64,000 nt of DNA from Stenopsyche tienmushanensis (Eukaryota > Arthropoda > Insecta > Trichoptera > Stenopsychidae), in contig WACJ01000116.1 in assembly GCA_008973525.1 (NCBI GenBank), positions 496,001-560,000 of the forward strand, written 5' to 3'. Below the pieces are notes generated by a model, which had not been told where the DNA came from, did not search any database, and was given only the letters and a program-made list of their open reading frames with translations. Position numbers and translations under genes: made by a program. Each line of letters begins with the position of its first letter. Positions within the stretch are counted from its first letter, which is position 1. Below, in pieces: positions 47,949-60,190 of the stretch.

Positions 47949-48850
47949 AATACTACAGCTAAAATATTGTATACATTTTTATTTGGTATGTGTTTTTCAA
48001 TTTCTATATATAGTACGTATTAGGGTCATGTAAACTGGTCATATTTTATTTCCCACTGGTTAAGTAACCTTTTATTATTAATTTTATAAAATTGGAGTGA
48101 ACTCCAATGGTGATGGTGCTATTTCTGATGTTTAAGGAGGATGGATTGAAAGTTCTACCTTCAAACATAGAATATACACATTTTAAATGTAAGGAATGAT
48201 CGACGGCTAGCACAAGGTAATTCAATTGATGCATTTATTTTATTGTACAGGTTGTTATAACTTATTATTCAAACCCGTGCATAATTCTTTTAAAAAATGG
48301 ATCAGTTGTATATCAGAATAATAAATAAAGCTTCTACAGACTTCTGAGCCAAAGAATAAAGGCTATTGAAATTACATTTATAATTATTGATGAAATAGAC
48401 GGCCTTGAGGAGAAGCATATGAAGAACTTTGAAACGTTAACAGCATTGTCTTCCGTTGCCTTGTCCAAACCCCTGTTATTGATCATGAAAGCTTGAACGG
48501 AGGTAGGGAGCAGCTTGATTAACATTGTTTTAGATTATTGACTTCTTAAACATTCTGAAATAAATCTGAATATATTGCCTTCTTTCTATTGTTGACCTAG
48601 AGAAGCATTGCAGACAATTTTTTGCAATATAACTCTCAAAAAAAAATAGTAACAGTAAAAATAATAAAATTTCAGTTGTCTGTTCCAAAGAATACAATAA
48701 AATTAAAGTATTTCTTTTCAGTCCTTCTATTATATATGTACAAGTTTAATTGAACCAAATGTTTTACGTAAAATCTTTCATCCTCGTTCATTTTAATGCT
48801 AATCTTTCTTGCTCTTGCTGAACCATCTTCTAAGAAACTATGCTGTATTT

Positions 48851-49008
48851 TAGCAGTTCTTAAATTGGAGTCCGTGGACCCCTGGGGGTCCGTTTGCATG
48901 ACAAACTAAGTCTCAAGAACGACATAAAATGTCGGGATGGGGTGCGCCAAAAAAAATAATGTTTTTTTAAGAAGTGATCTGCGGACTATATAAGTTTAAG
49001 AACCGCTG
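48851..49008. mobile_element. hAT-like MITE with 8-bp target duplication
   Basis: Left end TAGCAGTTCTTAAATT; right end, inverted, CAGCGGTTCTTAAACTT. Flanks CTGTATTT (48843-48850) and CTGTATGG (49009-49016) match at 6 of 8 positions. GTCCGTGGACCCC and GGGGGTCCG lie inside. About 158 bp, non-coding. Confidence 0.7.
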
Positions 49009-49408
49009 CTGTATGGGATTATGCAATTAGGATAAATAACTGTAATTGATTTTATTTTTTTAATCACAATTTTGCTTTTAATTTGGAACAGCCCTTAAGA
49101 TATTAATTGCCTCGGGCCTCGTAATTTCTCTGAAAAGCCCTGCTCATAAAATAAATCTTCCAAAAATATTTAATGTGTATTCTCAGTACTTTTTATTAAC
49201 TTTTGACCAACTGCATAATATTTAACATACGATTTGGTATTGGCATATTTGCATTGAATGTAAAACAAGTTCATATTTTGTATCATTTTATCTGGTTGTT
49301 TTGAAGTCTAAATATATCAATTTTTTGTAAGAATATTTACATGTGGCTAAGCCAGGAGTTAAAGGGAGCCAGTGATTTTTGGTTAATCTATCATATTTAA
49401 TATATATT

Positions 49409-49881
49409 CAGGGTCGTAACAAAGGGGTGGCAAAGCAGGCGCTCGCCACGGGCGCAACTGGGCTTGGGGTGCAAAACGCAGAATACCGACCCGACCGAGA
49501 GTTGTACATGGTTTTTATTTTGTTGTCTAATCCCTCTTTACTTCATCATCGCTTAAACATTCAGAACAGACATGTTTGGGTATGGCATCCGACCGCAAGG
49601 CATTTATTCGTTATATCAGCACTCTGAAAAACGGACCGGTTAAACACACTAACCTTGTGGCCGCATCGTCCTCTTTTAGGGTTTTTTGCGGAATTTACAC
49701 GGAATAAATGCATACCCAGTGCCTTCTATGATCTGTAAGATCACAGAAGCCATACATTACAATAATATTTAATATATTTTATTTATAATACTATCATTTA
49801 ACTTTAAAAAATTGATTTCTGGAGGGGGGAAGGCAAGTTAGATACTTGCCATGGGCACTTCATACCCTCGTTACGGCTCTG
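49409..49881 (+). mobile_element. hAT-like element carrying a LINE-like tail, copy B
   Basis: Inverted ends CAGGGTCGTAACAAAGGGGT and, inverted, CAGAGCCGTAACGAGGGTAT. Interior: GGCAAAGCAGGCGCTCGCCA, then the LINE-like tail (about 49575-49720; GTATGGCATCCGACCGCAAG, AAACGGACCGGTTAAACAC), then GGCAAGTTAGATACTTGCCA near the right end. The 8-bp flanks are AT-rich and not identical. No transposase. Confidence 0.6.
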
Positions 49882-49889
49882 AATATAAT

Positions 49890-52800
49890 ACAATAGAAGA
49901 ATAAATAATATCTACATTTTTTTATCACCAAATATTATTTATTCTAATAGAGACGCATGATAATTTTTTAAGATTTACGCATTAGTCATGTTTATATGTT
50001 TTTAGTTGCGTTAAAACATTAGAAATGAGTATCCGTTTGCGTTCTTGATGTCTGAGAGGCAAAAATAGAGTTAAAGTTTTACCTTTACGGAGAGTCAATC
50101 CACGAACAAGATAGAAATTTAAGTAATTTTGCCTCTCAAATGCAAAAAAACGCGATTGGATACCCGTTTCTAATGTTTTCAACATAACTAAATAAACCAT
50201 ATGAGTATTAATTTAAATCGGGGCATATTTATTTCATTCCACTATTATATTGCTTAGCAAATTGATACTTTGTAAAATTCCTGTGATCATTTAATCGATT
50301 GATTCACATCCTATAATTTTATATTATCACTTACAGTCGAGAATTTGTGTTCGTCACAAACTTATGCATTTATTATATTTTATTCATTTTTAGTCGAAAA
50401 CTATTATCACAATTGAAAAATACCTACCAAAACAGCTTAACGATTAAGAATCGAGAGTTTATAATCAAGCTCCAAATCTAAGCGTTATATTATTTGTAGA
50501 GCTCTCATGATTTTGAATGAATTTTCTATGACACCAAAGAAGCATAATGACAATTTATTTTAAAGTGTTATTGTTGTTTTAACTTTGTATTATATTAATA
50601 TCATGCGTAGATGCTTGTTAACGTATATAGTTAACGTTTTAAAATATGTACCACAATTGTTAAAACTATTATTTGCGGAACTAACTTTTCTACCTCCAAA
50701 TGCTAAAGTATATTGAGCTTAATAGGTAAACATATTTTTATACAATAAATATTTGTAAAGACTATTAAAAACGGATATTCAAGTGTTCCTTGTATATAAA
50801 AAAAAAAGACGTATTATACATATGATGTATTAAATGTGGACGTTGTAGGGATCTAAATTTATACGTTTGTATTTGTTATTTGGGATATACGATGGAATTT
50901 TTAACAAAACTTTGACATGTTCGATTGTAATGTGTCGCGTTTTCGGTCGCGGAAATACTAGTGTTTGTTTTATTTTGACATTTTTTTAAGAACGTGATCA
51001 TTAATTGGTTCCTGGTGTGTAATTTGTGTTTTTCAAATTTATGACCGTTACAAAAAAAGTATTTGTATTGTAGATTTCGTGTCAATTATCCTAAAATTGA
51101 ATCTTCTATATGTAATTTTGTATGGTATCAACAATTAATTGTATTGATAATTGTCTGTGATAATTATAAATGGGAAACTATCGTAGAAAAAAATATGCTT
51201 GAGAGGCAAATAACTTTGTGTTACATTATCATTATTTTTGAGAGCTTTTTAAGAATGGAATTAATCTTTGTATTGCACAGTTAATTCGCTTCATAAAAAC
51301 CGTGTCATAAGAGGTTCTATCTTCACCTAAAGTAAGGCATTGCTTTCTCAAAAATTGAACAATGTTATTTATGTACTAATTCTAAGTTATCATATATTGC
51401 TTTTAATTAAAAGTATTTAAATTTTATTGGTATTGATTTCTTTCATTGATCTTTGTAGATTCATCAAGCATTTTGATTAACGATAAAAACCCCATGTATT
51501 ATAATACCAACTTCTGCGATTAGCTCCGGCCATAATATTATCTAATAAGTATTTAAAATTGTATTTATTTACAAGATGAGAATTTTTGGCGCTATATGAA
51601 ATGATGCGATTTTTATTGGATCGTAGAAGAACGGTATTATAAGAGGGTTGAATTTGTTTATAATTTCATATTTCACCATGTGTGATGATATCTAACGAAG
51701 AACAAAATCCTCCGTTAAATTATGGTGCCGCTTTGTTGCTTTAAGTCTGAAAATTATGTTTTTATTATTTTATTTATGGAATAATAAAAACTGCAAAATT
51801 GCAATGTTTTAAGGACATTTTACATTCTAAGATATAATATTAAGATTTATGTTAAAGATTAAATATAATTTATTTATACCATGTCAATTTTTCATTATTT
51901 TTTATCAAAAATGTATGTTTCTTTTTAAATTTACCGTCAATTGTATGTGATATTTCCATGTGTAATAAATATATATTTCATACTATATATTGGTTTCATT
52001 TTGATTAAGAAATATACTTGCTAAAATGAATAAATGTTGATTTTTTTATGAGCAACTCCCAGATGTAATTTATGAACGAGACGGCTATCAACGACATAGC
52101 TGAGCGACTGTCATTTAAATCATCTTTTAATTCTGCACGCTGTGAATTAAATATCTAATGCATTTTTACATCATATGTATTAAGTTTTTAAAGTGGAATG
52201 AATAATTTTGTGATCCCTGCGTTTATTTCGTAAAACAAAATGACCAAAAGCATCACATGTATATTAATTTTCTCAAACGACTTTCAGGTGCGTTTTTTGA
52301 GACCTTTCCGAAATTTTAAAAACAGTTTAATCGCGTTAGCCGAGGGTGTTGTCTACACCATTATTATTTAATGATATATGTCGACCATCCGGCAAGTTGG
52401 TCCAGGATTCTTGGCCCCAGGCACACTTCAGGGTGTATAATGGTAAGTGGAGTTCGTACCTGAGGTGGCAAAACCAACACCAGATATACCCTCCCTTCTG
52501 CACCTGAACTACACAACTGCTGACTTTTTGGCGAATTTCTGAGGAAAGATACCTTTTTCATCATATCGAAACAGGCAATTAATTGTCTTATAAAATCATT
52601 TATTACAACATTGTGGATGGGTATATTATTCAATAGTGCACGTGTAAACTCAACTTTACTATGCAAAACAATGTTAATCGTGGAAAGGTTGAATGCAACG
52701 AAATCTTCCTAAGAAATTAACAAATATTGTGTGCTAATGCATTCTATTTTTATGTACTATGGCGAAAACTGTTTTTAAATCCCTAAATAAAATAAAATAC

Positions 52801-52940
52801 GAACAATATCAACAGTGTAAAGGTTTATTTATATAACACAAGCTTTATACACTCGACGAGGTTCTGAGAGAAAAGTGGATTTACATATGAGCCTGTTTGT
52901 TCTTAGTACGGAATAGGTTAAATAGGGACTCCAGGGATTC
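49890..52940. other. AT-rich stretch without a recognised gene
   Basis: Scattered short open frames only. A minus-strand frame at 52364-52666 covers a less AT-rich patch but has no recognisable domain. Confidence 0.4.
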
Positions 52941-52944
52941 ATCT

Positions 52945-53669
52945 AACGTTTAAGCCGTGGCAAATATCTAACTTGCGCCCCCAATTGCTGTACATCGCAC
53001 ATCGCACATTGACTGAAAATTTGGAAATGAGAAAGCTGTGCGCAAGATGGTTGCCGCGTTGGCTCACAGTGGAACAAAAACAGCGTCATGATAATTTATC
53101 AATCGAATGTTTGACGATGTTTCAGTTTTTGCATCAATTTAGGATGAAACCAGGATCCATCACTTCATATCTGAGACAAAGTAACATGGCGACCCTTCAA
53201 TGACCCGAGCTATTTATTGGAATTTATTATCCATATCCGCAAAGACACGCTCATTCTCATTCAATTTGAGTGGCCTACTCGCTCTCGAGTGCGAGATAAA
53301 AAGCCCTAAAAGAGAATGGAGTGGCCACAAGGTCTGTGTATCTAACCGGTCCGCTTTTCGGACCGCTGACATGACGAATGGATGCCTCGCGATCGAACGC
53401 CATACCTGAACATGTCTACAAAATGAACTCTCATTACAAAACGAAGTTGTTCGAAGAAGACTGATCGAATAAGTTGTTTAGATTTTACACAGTTGTTATT
53501 ATAAAAACGGACAGAGTCAATCAGTGTTGATTCGTGTAAAGTAGAATGATTGAGTAAAATAAAAAACCATGTATAACTCAAGACTGGGTCTGTATTCTGC
53601 GTTTTGCGCCCCAAGCCCAGTTGCGCCCGTGGCGGGCGCCTGTTTTGCCATCTCCTTTTTATGGTCCTG
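52945..53669 (+). mobile_element. Composite repeat copy C: mariner fragment, linker, LINE-like tail and hAT-like ends
   Basis: Starts with CCGTGGCAAATATCTAACTTG, the inner right end of copy B in inverse order. The mariner transposase piece follows (RTLTENLEMRKLCARWLPRW, LTVEQKQRHDNLSIECL, FLHQFRMKPGSIT; 52985-53165). Then come the linker and the reversed LINE-like tail (53285-53465). It ends with GCCCGTGGCGGGCGCCTG and ATGGTCCTG, the inverse of the copy B left end. This is the most complete copy of the composite. Confidence 0.7.
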
Positions 53670-55615
53670 ATAGCAAGACATCGCATCAATGACATTTTAC
53701 TGTATTTGTATATTGCTTTTTAGTTTTGGCTAAGAAAACAAGATAAGAAGAGGTAATTAATTTATTGTGATTACCAATCAATACTGTCTAATGTGGAAAT
53801 AAAACCTTTAAAATTGAAGATCGATTGCATAAAAGACATCCTCATGAGACCAGCTGTGAATGAAGATTTCGAAAGTCTTTAAACTTTTCTCCCTTGAAAA
53901 TAATTTATGTTGAATCTGCAGTTCTTCAAATTAATGCAATGATGAATACGATGATGCTGAAAGAAAATCAGTTGTTACCAATTGAATAAAAAATGTTGAT
54001 GTTCTAAAATAATGCATAACAAAGTGAAGAAGCATCTGGAAAATGAGAGGTTGTACAGTATTAGTAGATGAATACAATCACACAAATTCTGCGTAAAAAT
54101 CTATACTGAACCGAAATAAACCGATATTTTTCGTTTCGAAAAAAATAAAGGTGTTTTCGGTTCGATTTGAAGCCCCAGAGTGAGAGTTAAGACATAGAGT
54201 TGTGCTCGAATTCCAGTGCTCCAGAAAGAGCATTCTTACACGTTACGTTCAGAGATGGAGAGTATCTTGTACTTTGAGTTTGGAGAGTAACAGAGACGGA
54301 GAGAGTATCTTCCGTACATCGTACGATTGTATAATTCGTAGCCCAAATTTATCGACTAATAATGATGTGTGAATGATATAAATGAATCTATTTAAAGTGT
54401 ATTGTTTATGTTTACGCTATGAAATGACCGAATATTGTGTGCTATTTATAATGTTTATTTATGTACAAACTTCATACGGTCCTTATAGATAAGTTTATTT
54501 GTACGAATTTGACACACAAATATAGCATCTAAGTTAATGATGATTTAAAATTAGCTCACTTGTTGGGATGATTGGTAAAAAGGGCATAAACATTTATTAT
54601 GACATTTATTAGACAGACAGACATACATTCATTTCTATAGCAGAGGGGATTTAAAATCGTATTGATGCGTCATATTTATGTTTTCAATCCTATGCTGTTG
54701 CTATAGCGAATCGGAGGAATTTATAGGACAGTAGTCTTCCGCAAAGTTGTCCAAAAAATTATCGGTTTGTTTTAAGATACTCCCGAGTCGGACGGATGCT
54801 GATGAAAAGGTAAGGATGCAAAGAGTGCGAGTAGACGGTCTTTGGATGTCAGCAATTTGTTCTCAATTTGGTCGTTGCACCTGCCGTCCAGAAAGGGGAA
54901 GATCGGGCGAATCGAGCACATACAAATTGGCGTAACCTCGTTTCGGTCAAACGCATCTCCCTCGTCCGATTTGGTGTATTTATAAATTATTTTAATGCTA
55001 AAATAGTATTGATAACAGGATAAGACTAAAGAAAACTCTAAATGCAGTCTAACTTATGAAAGCACGGCTATAACGAGCAATCTTTTGTGATACCAAATAA
55101 ATTGATATTAAAAAAAATCGATTTCACGGATGTAACGACCATCAAATCTGTTCAAATTAAAAAAAAATTTAATCAAAATTTTGCTCATTTAATGTAAAAT
55201 TGTCAAAATATTGCGAGCTAGTGATATGTGACTTTGTTGAGGTATCAAAATATATCAATTACACAATATCAAATAATATTGGAATCAAACTCGGATATGG
55301 AAATATTTTCATGATCTATTTATTTCATGAGTGAATTTCATCGGTTCAATAGAAAAATGCAGCAAAGCCAGCGTATAAAAAGCCTACAAACTTAAGATGT
55401 ACGAAACAAAATTGATTAGAATAGTCAAAATGACTACAAGCTCTACATGAATTTGACTATTGATGAGTTCCTTTTTATATAAAAGTGAGATGTACATTTA
55501 TACAATGCATACCAAGTAAACATCATAAATATGGAATTTTACCTGAGACAGTTGTATATTATTATAAAACTAAATTCGATTTCGATACCAGCGAATAAAT
55601 GACGAAAAAGTACAA
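53670..55615. other. Gene-free stretch
   Basis: AT-rich. A plus-strand frame at 54747-54935 overlaps a less AT-rich patch (54760-54960) but shows no recognisable domain. Confidence 0.35.
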
Positions 55616-55619
55616 TGGA

Positions 55620-55965
55620 AAAAGCAACCGCCAGACTAATATGCGCCAACATAGTGCATACGCTAAACGTCTCGCATAACAAACTGCGTATACAAACAAT
55701 ATTTTTACTATATCTATGTTATTCCCGCAAGTGTTAACAATATGTTAACAATGTTTTATCGCAATCGGATGAACGGTATGAAAGCGTATTAAATACGGAC
55801 AAACAAACATTGATTTTTATATATTACACTATATTGTCTACGTCACTTGCGCAATCTTTAGCAATAAATGTACGAAGTTTTATCGCAATTTTATGAACGG
55901 TATGGCAGCACATTACATACGAACAAACAGAAATTAATTTGTATATATTAGATAAACAACATAAA
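55620..55965 (+). repeat. Dispersed GCAATCGGATGAACGGTATG family, copy with internal tandem duplication
   Basis: Two tandem units of about 110 bp (about 55745-55835 and 55860-55960), each with TTTTATCGCAAT...ATGAACGGTATG and ending near TTTTTATATATTA. Upstream part: GCATACGCTAAACGTCTCGC. It matches 59885-60190 in inverted orientation. Non-coding and unclassified; a Helitron-like or SINE-like origin is possible. Confidence 0.65.
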
Positions 55966-57454
55966 ATGCAGAAATAATATGTTTAAAACGAGTTTTGGTG
56001 GTTCCTCTCGTGCACCATCGCTCTCTTCATCAAGAATTTTCGCCTTGATGGTGTTTAGGGCCAATTGGCCCGGGGGCCCGCGGGCGGCCCTTGTTTACAA
56101 AGATTTTATGAAGAACAAATATTTATACACGGATCCTCCCACTATCCTTATTCAGCCCACGCTGGACTGGCTATCATTACTCCCATCTTTGGGACTGCAT
56201 ATAATTGCCGAGATAGAATTTATTCAATGACTCCTCCCGTTTAAGCGTATGCATCGAATAAGGAATTCAAACAACTTGTAGTGGATCAATTTTTCCTCAA
56301 ATTTCATTATATATTCATTGAAAAGCGAAATTCACCAATAAGTCAACGCGCTTCAGCGAATCTCAAGCCGAGTCTGAAAACCGTATTAAATATTGTTTTT
56401 TAACTCATGATAATATTTGGGAATAGTAACAAAAACTCTACAAATCAATCCCTAATAGTCTGGCATTATTATATTATTAGCTATAATGGGGCGAATTTGA
56501 TATGTAGAACCTGAATAAGTTCAATTTAATTTCTTAATATGCACATTCACATTGACTCGTTTATAAAAACAAGTCATTTCATATATAAAATTATTATATT
56601 TATCTAAAAGAACGATGGCGTTATTCATAAAAGAATTCACTAAAAGCTTTTTTCCACAACAAGTAAAGGATAATTTCTTGAATGCTTATTTTTAGCAGGG
56701 GCGGTTTTACCATCAAAGCTATGATTTATGGCTGTCCCAGGTCAGTGCTAATTGTTCTAAATTATTTTATGGCCCCTTAAATATTAGTCTCAAGGCTTCT
56801 CTTGAAATTCAACACAATATGGCCGCAAAGATAATCCTGTACTGTCCATAGTTATTGTGATTTCGGCCATTTTGCCAAATGGAAATTATTGTTTTATTGC
56901 GCTTCTTCAGAAATTTATTTCGGCGTCTTTTACACTTTACAACGGTCATATTTCCTTTCTGGATTGAATTTATGATAGGTTTCTTTGGATACACTAAGCT
57001 TAAAATCTGTTGAGTTTGAGAGTATAGAAATACATTCCAATTGTCTCCTTTTTTTAACACATGCGTTAGAAAGAAATTATATTTTAATAAAATTCCAAAT
57101 ACATACGTTTTCTTGTAGGGCATATCACTTGAACGTTCGGAATTCGTATAACGCCGTTCAGAACATCAATTTTTTTCCAATAGTTGAATTATCTCGTTTT
57201 GATATCTGTATCAACATTTATTAGAATTGACTGCTTGGTTTTTAGTCTCTTTTTAGCACTCTTAGGATTTTAACATTTTCAAAAATAGATTTAAAGCTTT
57301 GGTTTGCGTTCTGGATGGAAGCATTCGTTGATGTAACTTTGAAGTGTGCGTGTACAACTACAAATACTCATAAATGGCATAGTATTTAAATGTGACTCGA
57401 ATATGTTTTTGATTTATGGCTGCTGCTGTTGTCGCCAGGTATCGAAATCATATT
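55966..57454. other. Gene-free stretch with a GC-rich spot and a possible hAT-like end
   Basis: A GC-rich spot at 56060-56095 contains GGGGGCCCGCGGGCGGCCC. CAGGGGCGGTTTTACCAT at about 56697-56714 looks like a hAT-type terminus, but no convincing partner was located. The rest is AT-rich. Confidence 0.3.
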
Positions 57455-57625
57455 TATGATATCATCATCATCATAGTGCAGCCACTAACAGTCCACTACA
57501 GAACTATGGGCCTCTTCAATATCCATTCACAGGAAGGGGTTACATTCATCTCGTCTGTGTCATACATTCACCTCCTCATTCGCTTGATATTGAAGGTAGC
57601 GTCACCACCGAGTTTTATTTCGATA
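57455..57625 (+). repeat. RTE-like retroelement tail
   Basis: ATCATCATCATCATAGTGCA, then ACAGTCCACTACAGAACTAT, CTCTTCAATATCCATTCACA and TTGATATTGAAGGTAGCGTC. Shared with 29075 and, in reverse, 10905. The CATCAT...GTCCACTG signature is common at the 3' end of insect RTE-type elements. Confidence 0.6.
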
Positions 57626-57777
57626 TAATGAGCTTGAATTGGTAATCCAAAACGTAATATAGAGCACATCGACAGTTACTATGCTTTGTTTGCCTTTACA
57701 ACTATCAGATCAATATGCGCTAACTTGGTGCATCCGTTAAACACCTCGCAATACAAATTTCGCACACAAACAATTTA

Positions 57778-58950
57778 CGGGGTCTGATAAAAAAAATATG
57801 GTGAAACAATTTTTAGAGCTATAAATGATGATGCTACATCCATTTCATGTCATATATCCAATAGCTTGATTCGCTGAGACATACTGTGTCAACTTTGTAC
57901 ACACTGTGAATAGTTAGTCAGTCTCCATTAGGGAATCCAATCCCGAGCCAAAATTTTAATCCCCGGGATTAAAATGAAATCCGATCCTGGGATTCGTAAT
58001 TATATAACGGAGGAATACAAAAAATCTGAACCCCGTATCTATTATATTTCATATCGATATTCCCATTATTAGAGTCAAGGTGTAGTAAATACATCACCGG
58101 TAGGGAAAGATTACTATAACAATTTGAAAAACATACATGTACGCTATATATGTATACATAGACTAGACAGTCACTGCCCCTGGGCGTCACATAAGTTCAC
58201 CAATTAGTAATTACGCCACTGTTTCCAAGCGTCCAGATTTCGTCGAGAATGTCTCGATTAAGTAGCCTTCATCGTGTTGGTGAGGTGTACGATTTCTGTT
58301 AGATAAAAATTTCAATCCCGAAATTTTCGGGATTACGTTTTCTAATCCCGGGATTCTTAAGTACCTAAAATTGTTCGAGATCCGAGATCCCGGGATTGGA
58401 TTCCCGCTGCTAGAATGAGGTCGTGTTTATCGCGTCTGTCGCAGAAGGAAAATCGTATTTCAGTTTGTACATAATTAAAGAATCGTCGTAATTAAAGAAG
58501 AACTAGACTTCATGGCAAAAATTGTAACTGGAGATGAAAGTTGGGTCTATGGCTATGACCTTGTGACGAAAATGCAGAGTTTCCAATGGAAAACTACTAA
58601 TTCCTTTCGCCCTAAAAATACACGTCAGTCAAAGTTGAACATTAAGACCTTTTTTGCTGGAAAAAAAATCTTCCTATGTGTCCACATTCGCCTTACTCGC
58701 CAGATTTAGCACCATGCGATTTCTGGATCTTCCCAAAAATATAAGCCGTGCCAAAATAAAAATATTTTGATACCATTCCTGACATTGAGATGGCCACGAA
58801 AGAGCAACTGAACACCATTCACAAATGTTTCCAGCCATAGATTCAACATTGAGATAAGTGCATCTCTAGCCAAGAACAGTACTATTTTCATGTAAACTTA
58901 TTACTTTGTTTGTAATAAAATTATTCACCATATTTTTTGATCAGAGCTCG
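57778..58950 (+). mobile_element. mariner element with TIRs, interrupted by a second element
   Basis: Left end CGGGGTCTGATAAAAAAAAT and, inverted, right end CGAGCTCTGATCAAAAAATA, continuing into TGGTGAA; TA on both sides. Transposase remnants on the plus strand: FMAKIVTGDESWVYGYDLVT (the first catalytic Asp is present in GDE) and KMQSFQWKTTNSFRPKNTRQ at 58510-58625. Then a jump to PYSPDLAPCDFWIFPKI at about 58690-58740, so the middle is deleted. The N-terminal half is replaced by the inserted element at 57932-58407. Confidence 0.8.
57932..58407. mobile_element. Inverted-repeat element nested in the mariner
   Basis: Left arm GGGAATCCAATCCCGAGCC and, inverted, right arm GGGAATCCAATCCCGGGATC. 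Sub-terminal CGGGATT repeats lie in both orientations (ATCCCCGGGATTAAAAT, ATCCCGGGATTCTTAAG). About 475 bp with no transposase. No clear target duplication was found, so the class (hAT-like is possible) is uncertain. Confidence 0.65.
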
Positions 58951-59040
58951 TAAAAACTTTCTTAGGTACACGCCCAATAACTCACCCAAGTTTCGTTGCA
59001 ATCGGATGAATGGTATAGGAATGTATACTGTACAAACAAA

Positions 59041-59880
59041 TTTAATTAAAAACCTCAGAACACAAACAGACTTTATTTAATTTTGATTTTAAAAAAACTA
59101 TATTTAATGATAATTGAAGACCACAGTAGCCTTTATCAATTTAAAACAGTCGGATTTGTAAAATATTGCATGGAACCTTTCTCAATCACGGTCGATCTTT
59201 GGCTAACTGAAATTCCGACTCTACATGCGGTATGACCTAATACATAAGTTTAGCTATGATGATGAAACAAATAAAAATTGCAGCAATCTTAAGCAAATTC
59301 TAATATGCATACATTAAAGATCGGCTTCGTAGATGACAAAGGAAATGGGTCATAAATTTCTATGGAGCAAATTTCTGGAAAATAGCCACAAATAGTGTTC
59401 CAGAAAAGGTCCAAAAGCAATAATGACAAGAACGCCGGAAACACCTTTTGTGCCGACGAAAGAATGATTAATTGAAGGTTAGACGCCTTTTGGGTATAAC
59501 TAATGTTCTAACTTAATTACCCCAAAGACCCACTGTGCCTTGGGTTTTAACAAAGATTCTTTCAAGGATGGTCGTTAGCGGTCATCGTGATGGACCATGA
59601 CGAATATTCTCGACGTGCAGCATTGCAACCGTCTTTGCTTTGCTTTTTCAAAATAAGCTACTCCAATATTTTTAATAGTTAAAAAAAAAATACAACAATA
59701 TTCCATAAAACATATATTAAGTCAGTCATATAGGGTTAATATAAAATGGCGGTATCTAAAAATATAATCTAAATAAAAAGCAATTAATAAGTACTGGTAT
59801 AGTATATGTACCACAGGCAATTATGATCAACATTACGATTATGTATTGCTTAGTTTATTAATAAAAATGGGAAAAATCAT
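59041..59880. other. Gene-free stretch
   Basis: A patch at about 59440-59620 is less AT-rich but has no recognisable frame. Confidence 0.35.
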
Positions 59881-59884
59881 ACAC

Positions 59885-60190
59885 CTATCTAATATATAAA
59901 AATCTGTTTGTTCGTATGTAATACGCTGCCATACCGTTCATCTGGTTGCGATAAAACTTCGTCCACTTATTGCTAAAGATTGCGCGAGTAACATAGACAT
60001 ACTCTAATAAAATCAATGTTTGTTTGTCCGTATTTAATGCGCTGCCATACCGTTCATCCGATTGCGATAAAACTTTGTCAACTCATCGTTTACACTTGCG
60101 GAAATGACATAGACATAGTAAAAATATTGTTTATGTACGCAGTTTATTATGCGAGACGTGGCATTGCAAAGCATGTTATAAAATTTATAG
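59885..60190 (-). repeat. Dispersed GCAATCGGATGAACGGTATG family, inverted copy with internal tandem duplication
   Basis: The inverse of 55640-55965: two units (59885-59995 and 60000-60115), each with CATACCGTTCATC...GATAAAACTT, followed by GCAGTTTATTATGCGAGACG. The pair of copies lies about 4 kb apart in opposite orientation. Confidence 0.65.

Larger units (their letters stand above)
57690..59040 (+). repeat. Dispersed GCAATCGG family copy, split by a mariner insertion
   Basis: Left part 57690-57777 (ATCAATATGCGCTAAC...GCATCCGTTAAACACCTCGC) and right part 58953-59040 (AAGTTTCGTTGCAATCGG, ATGAATGGTATAGG) match the uninterrupted copy at 55640-55835. The mariner-like element 57778-58950 occupies the gap with TA at each junction. 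Confidence 0.7.

Noticed and set aside
52364..52666. Minus-strand open frame of 100 codons
   Set aside because: No recognised family, no splice partners and no upstream promoter evidence; left unannotated as a gene.
56697..56714. Complete hAT element from the CAGGGGCGGTTTTACC terminus
   Set aside because: No convincing inverted partner or 8-bp duplication was found, so only a possible end is noted.
59885..60190. CRISPR-like or satellite array from repeated CATACCGTTCATC units
   Set aside because: Only two units with diverged sequence, and the same motif is dispersed elsewhere; it is a transposon-type repeat.
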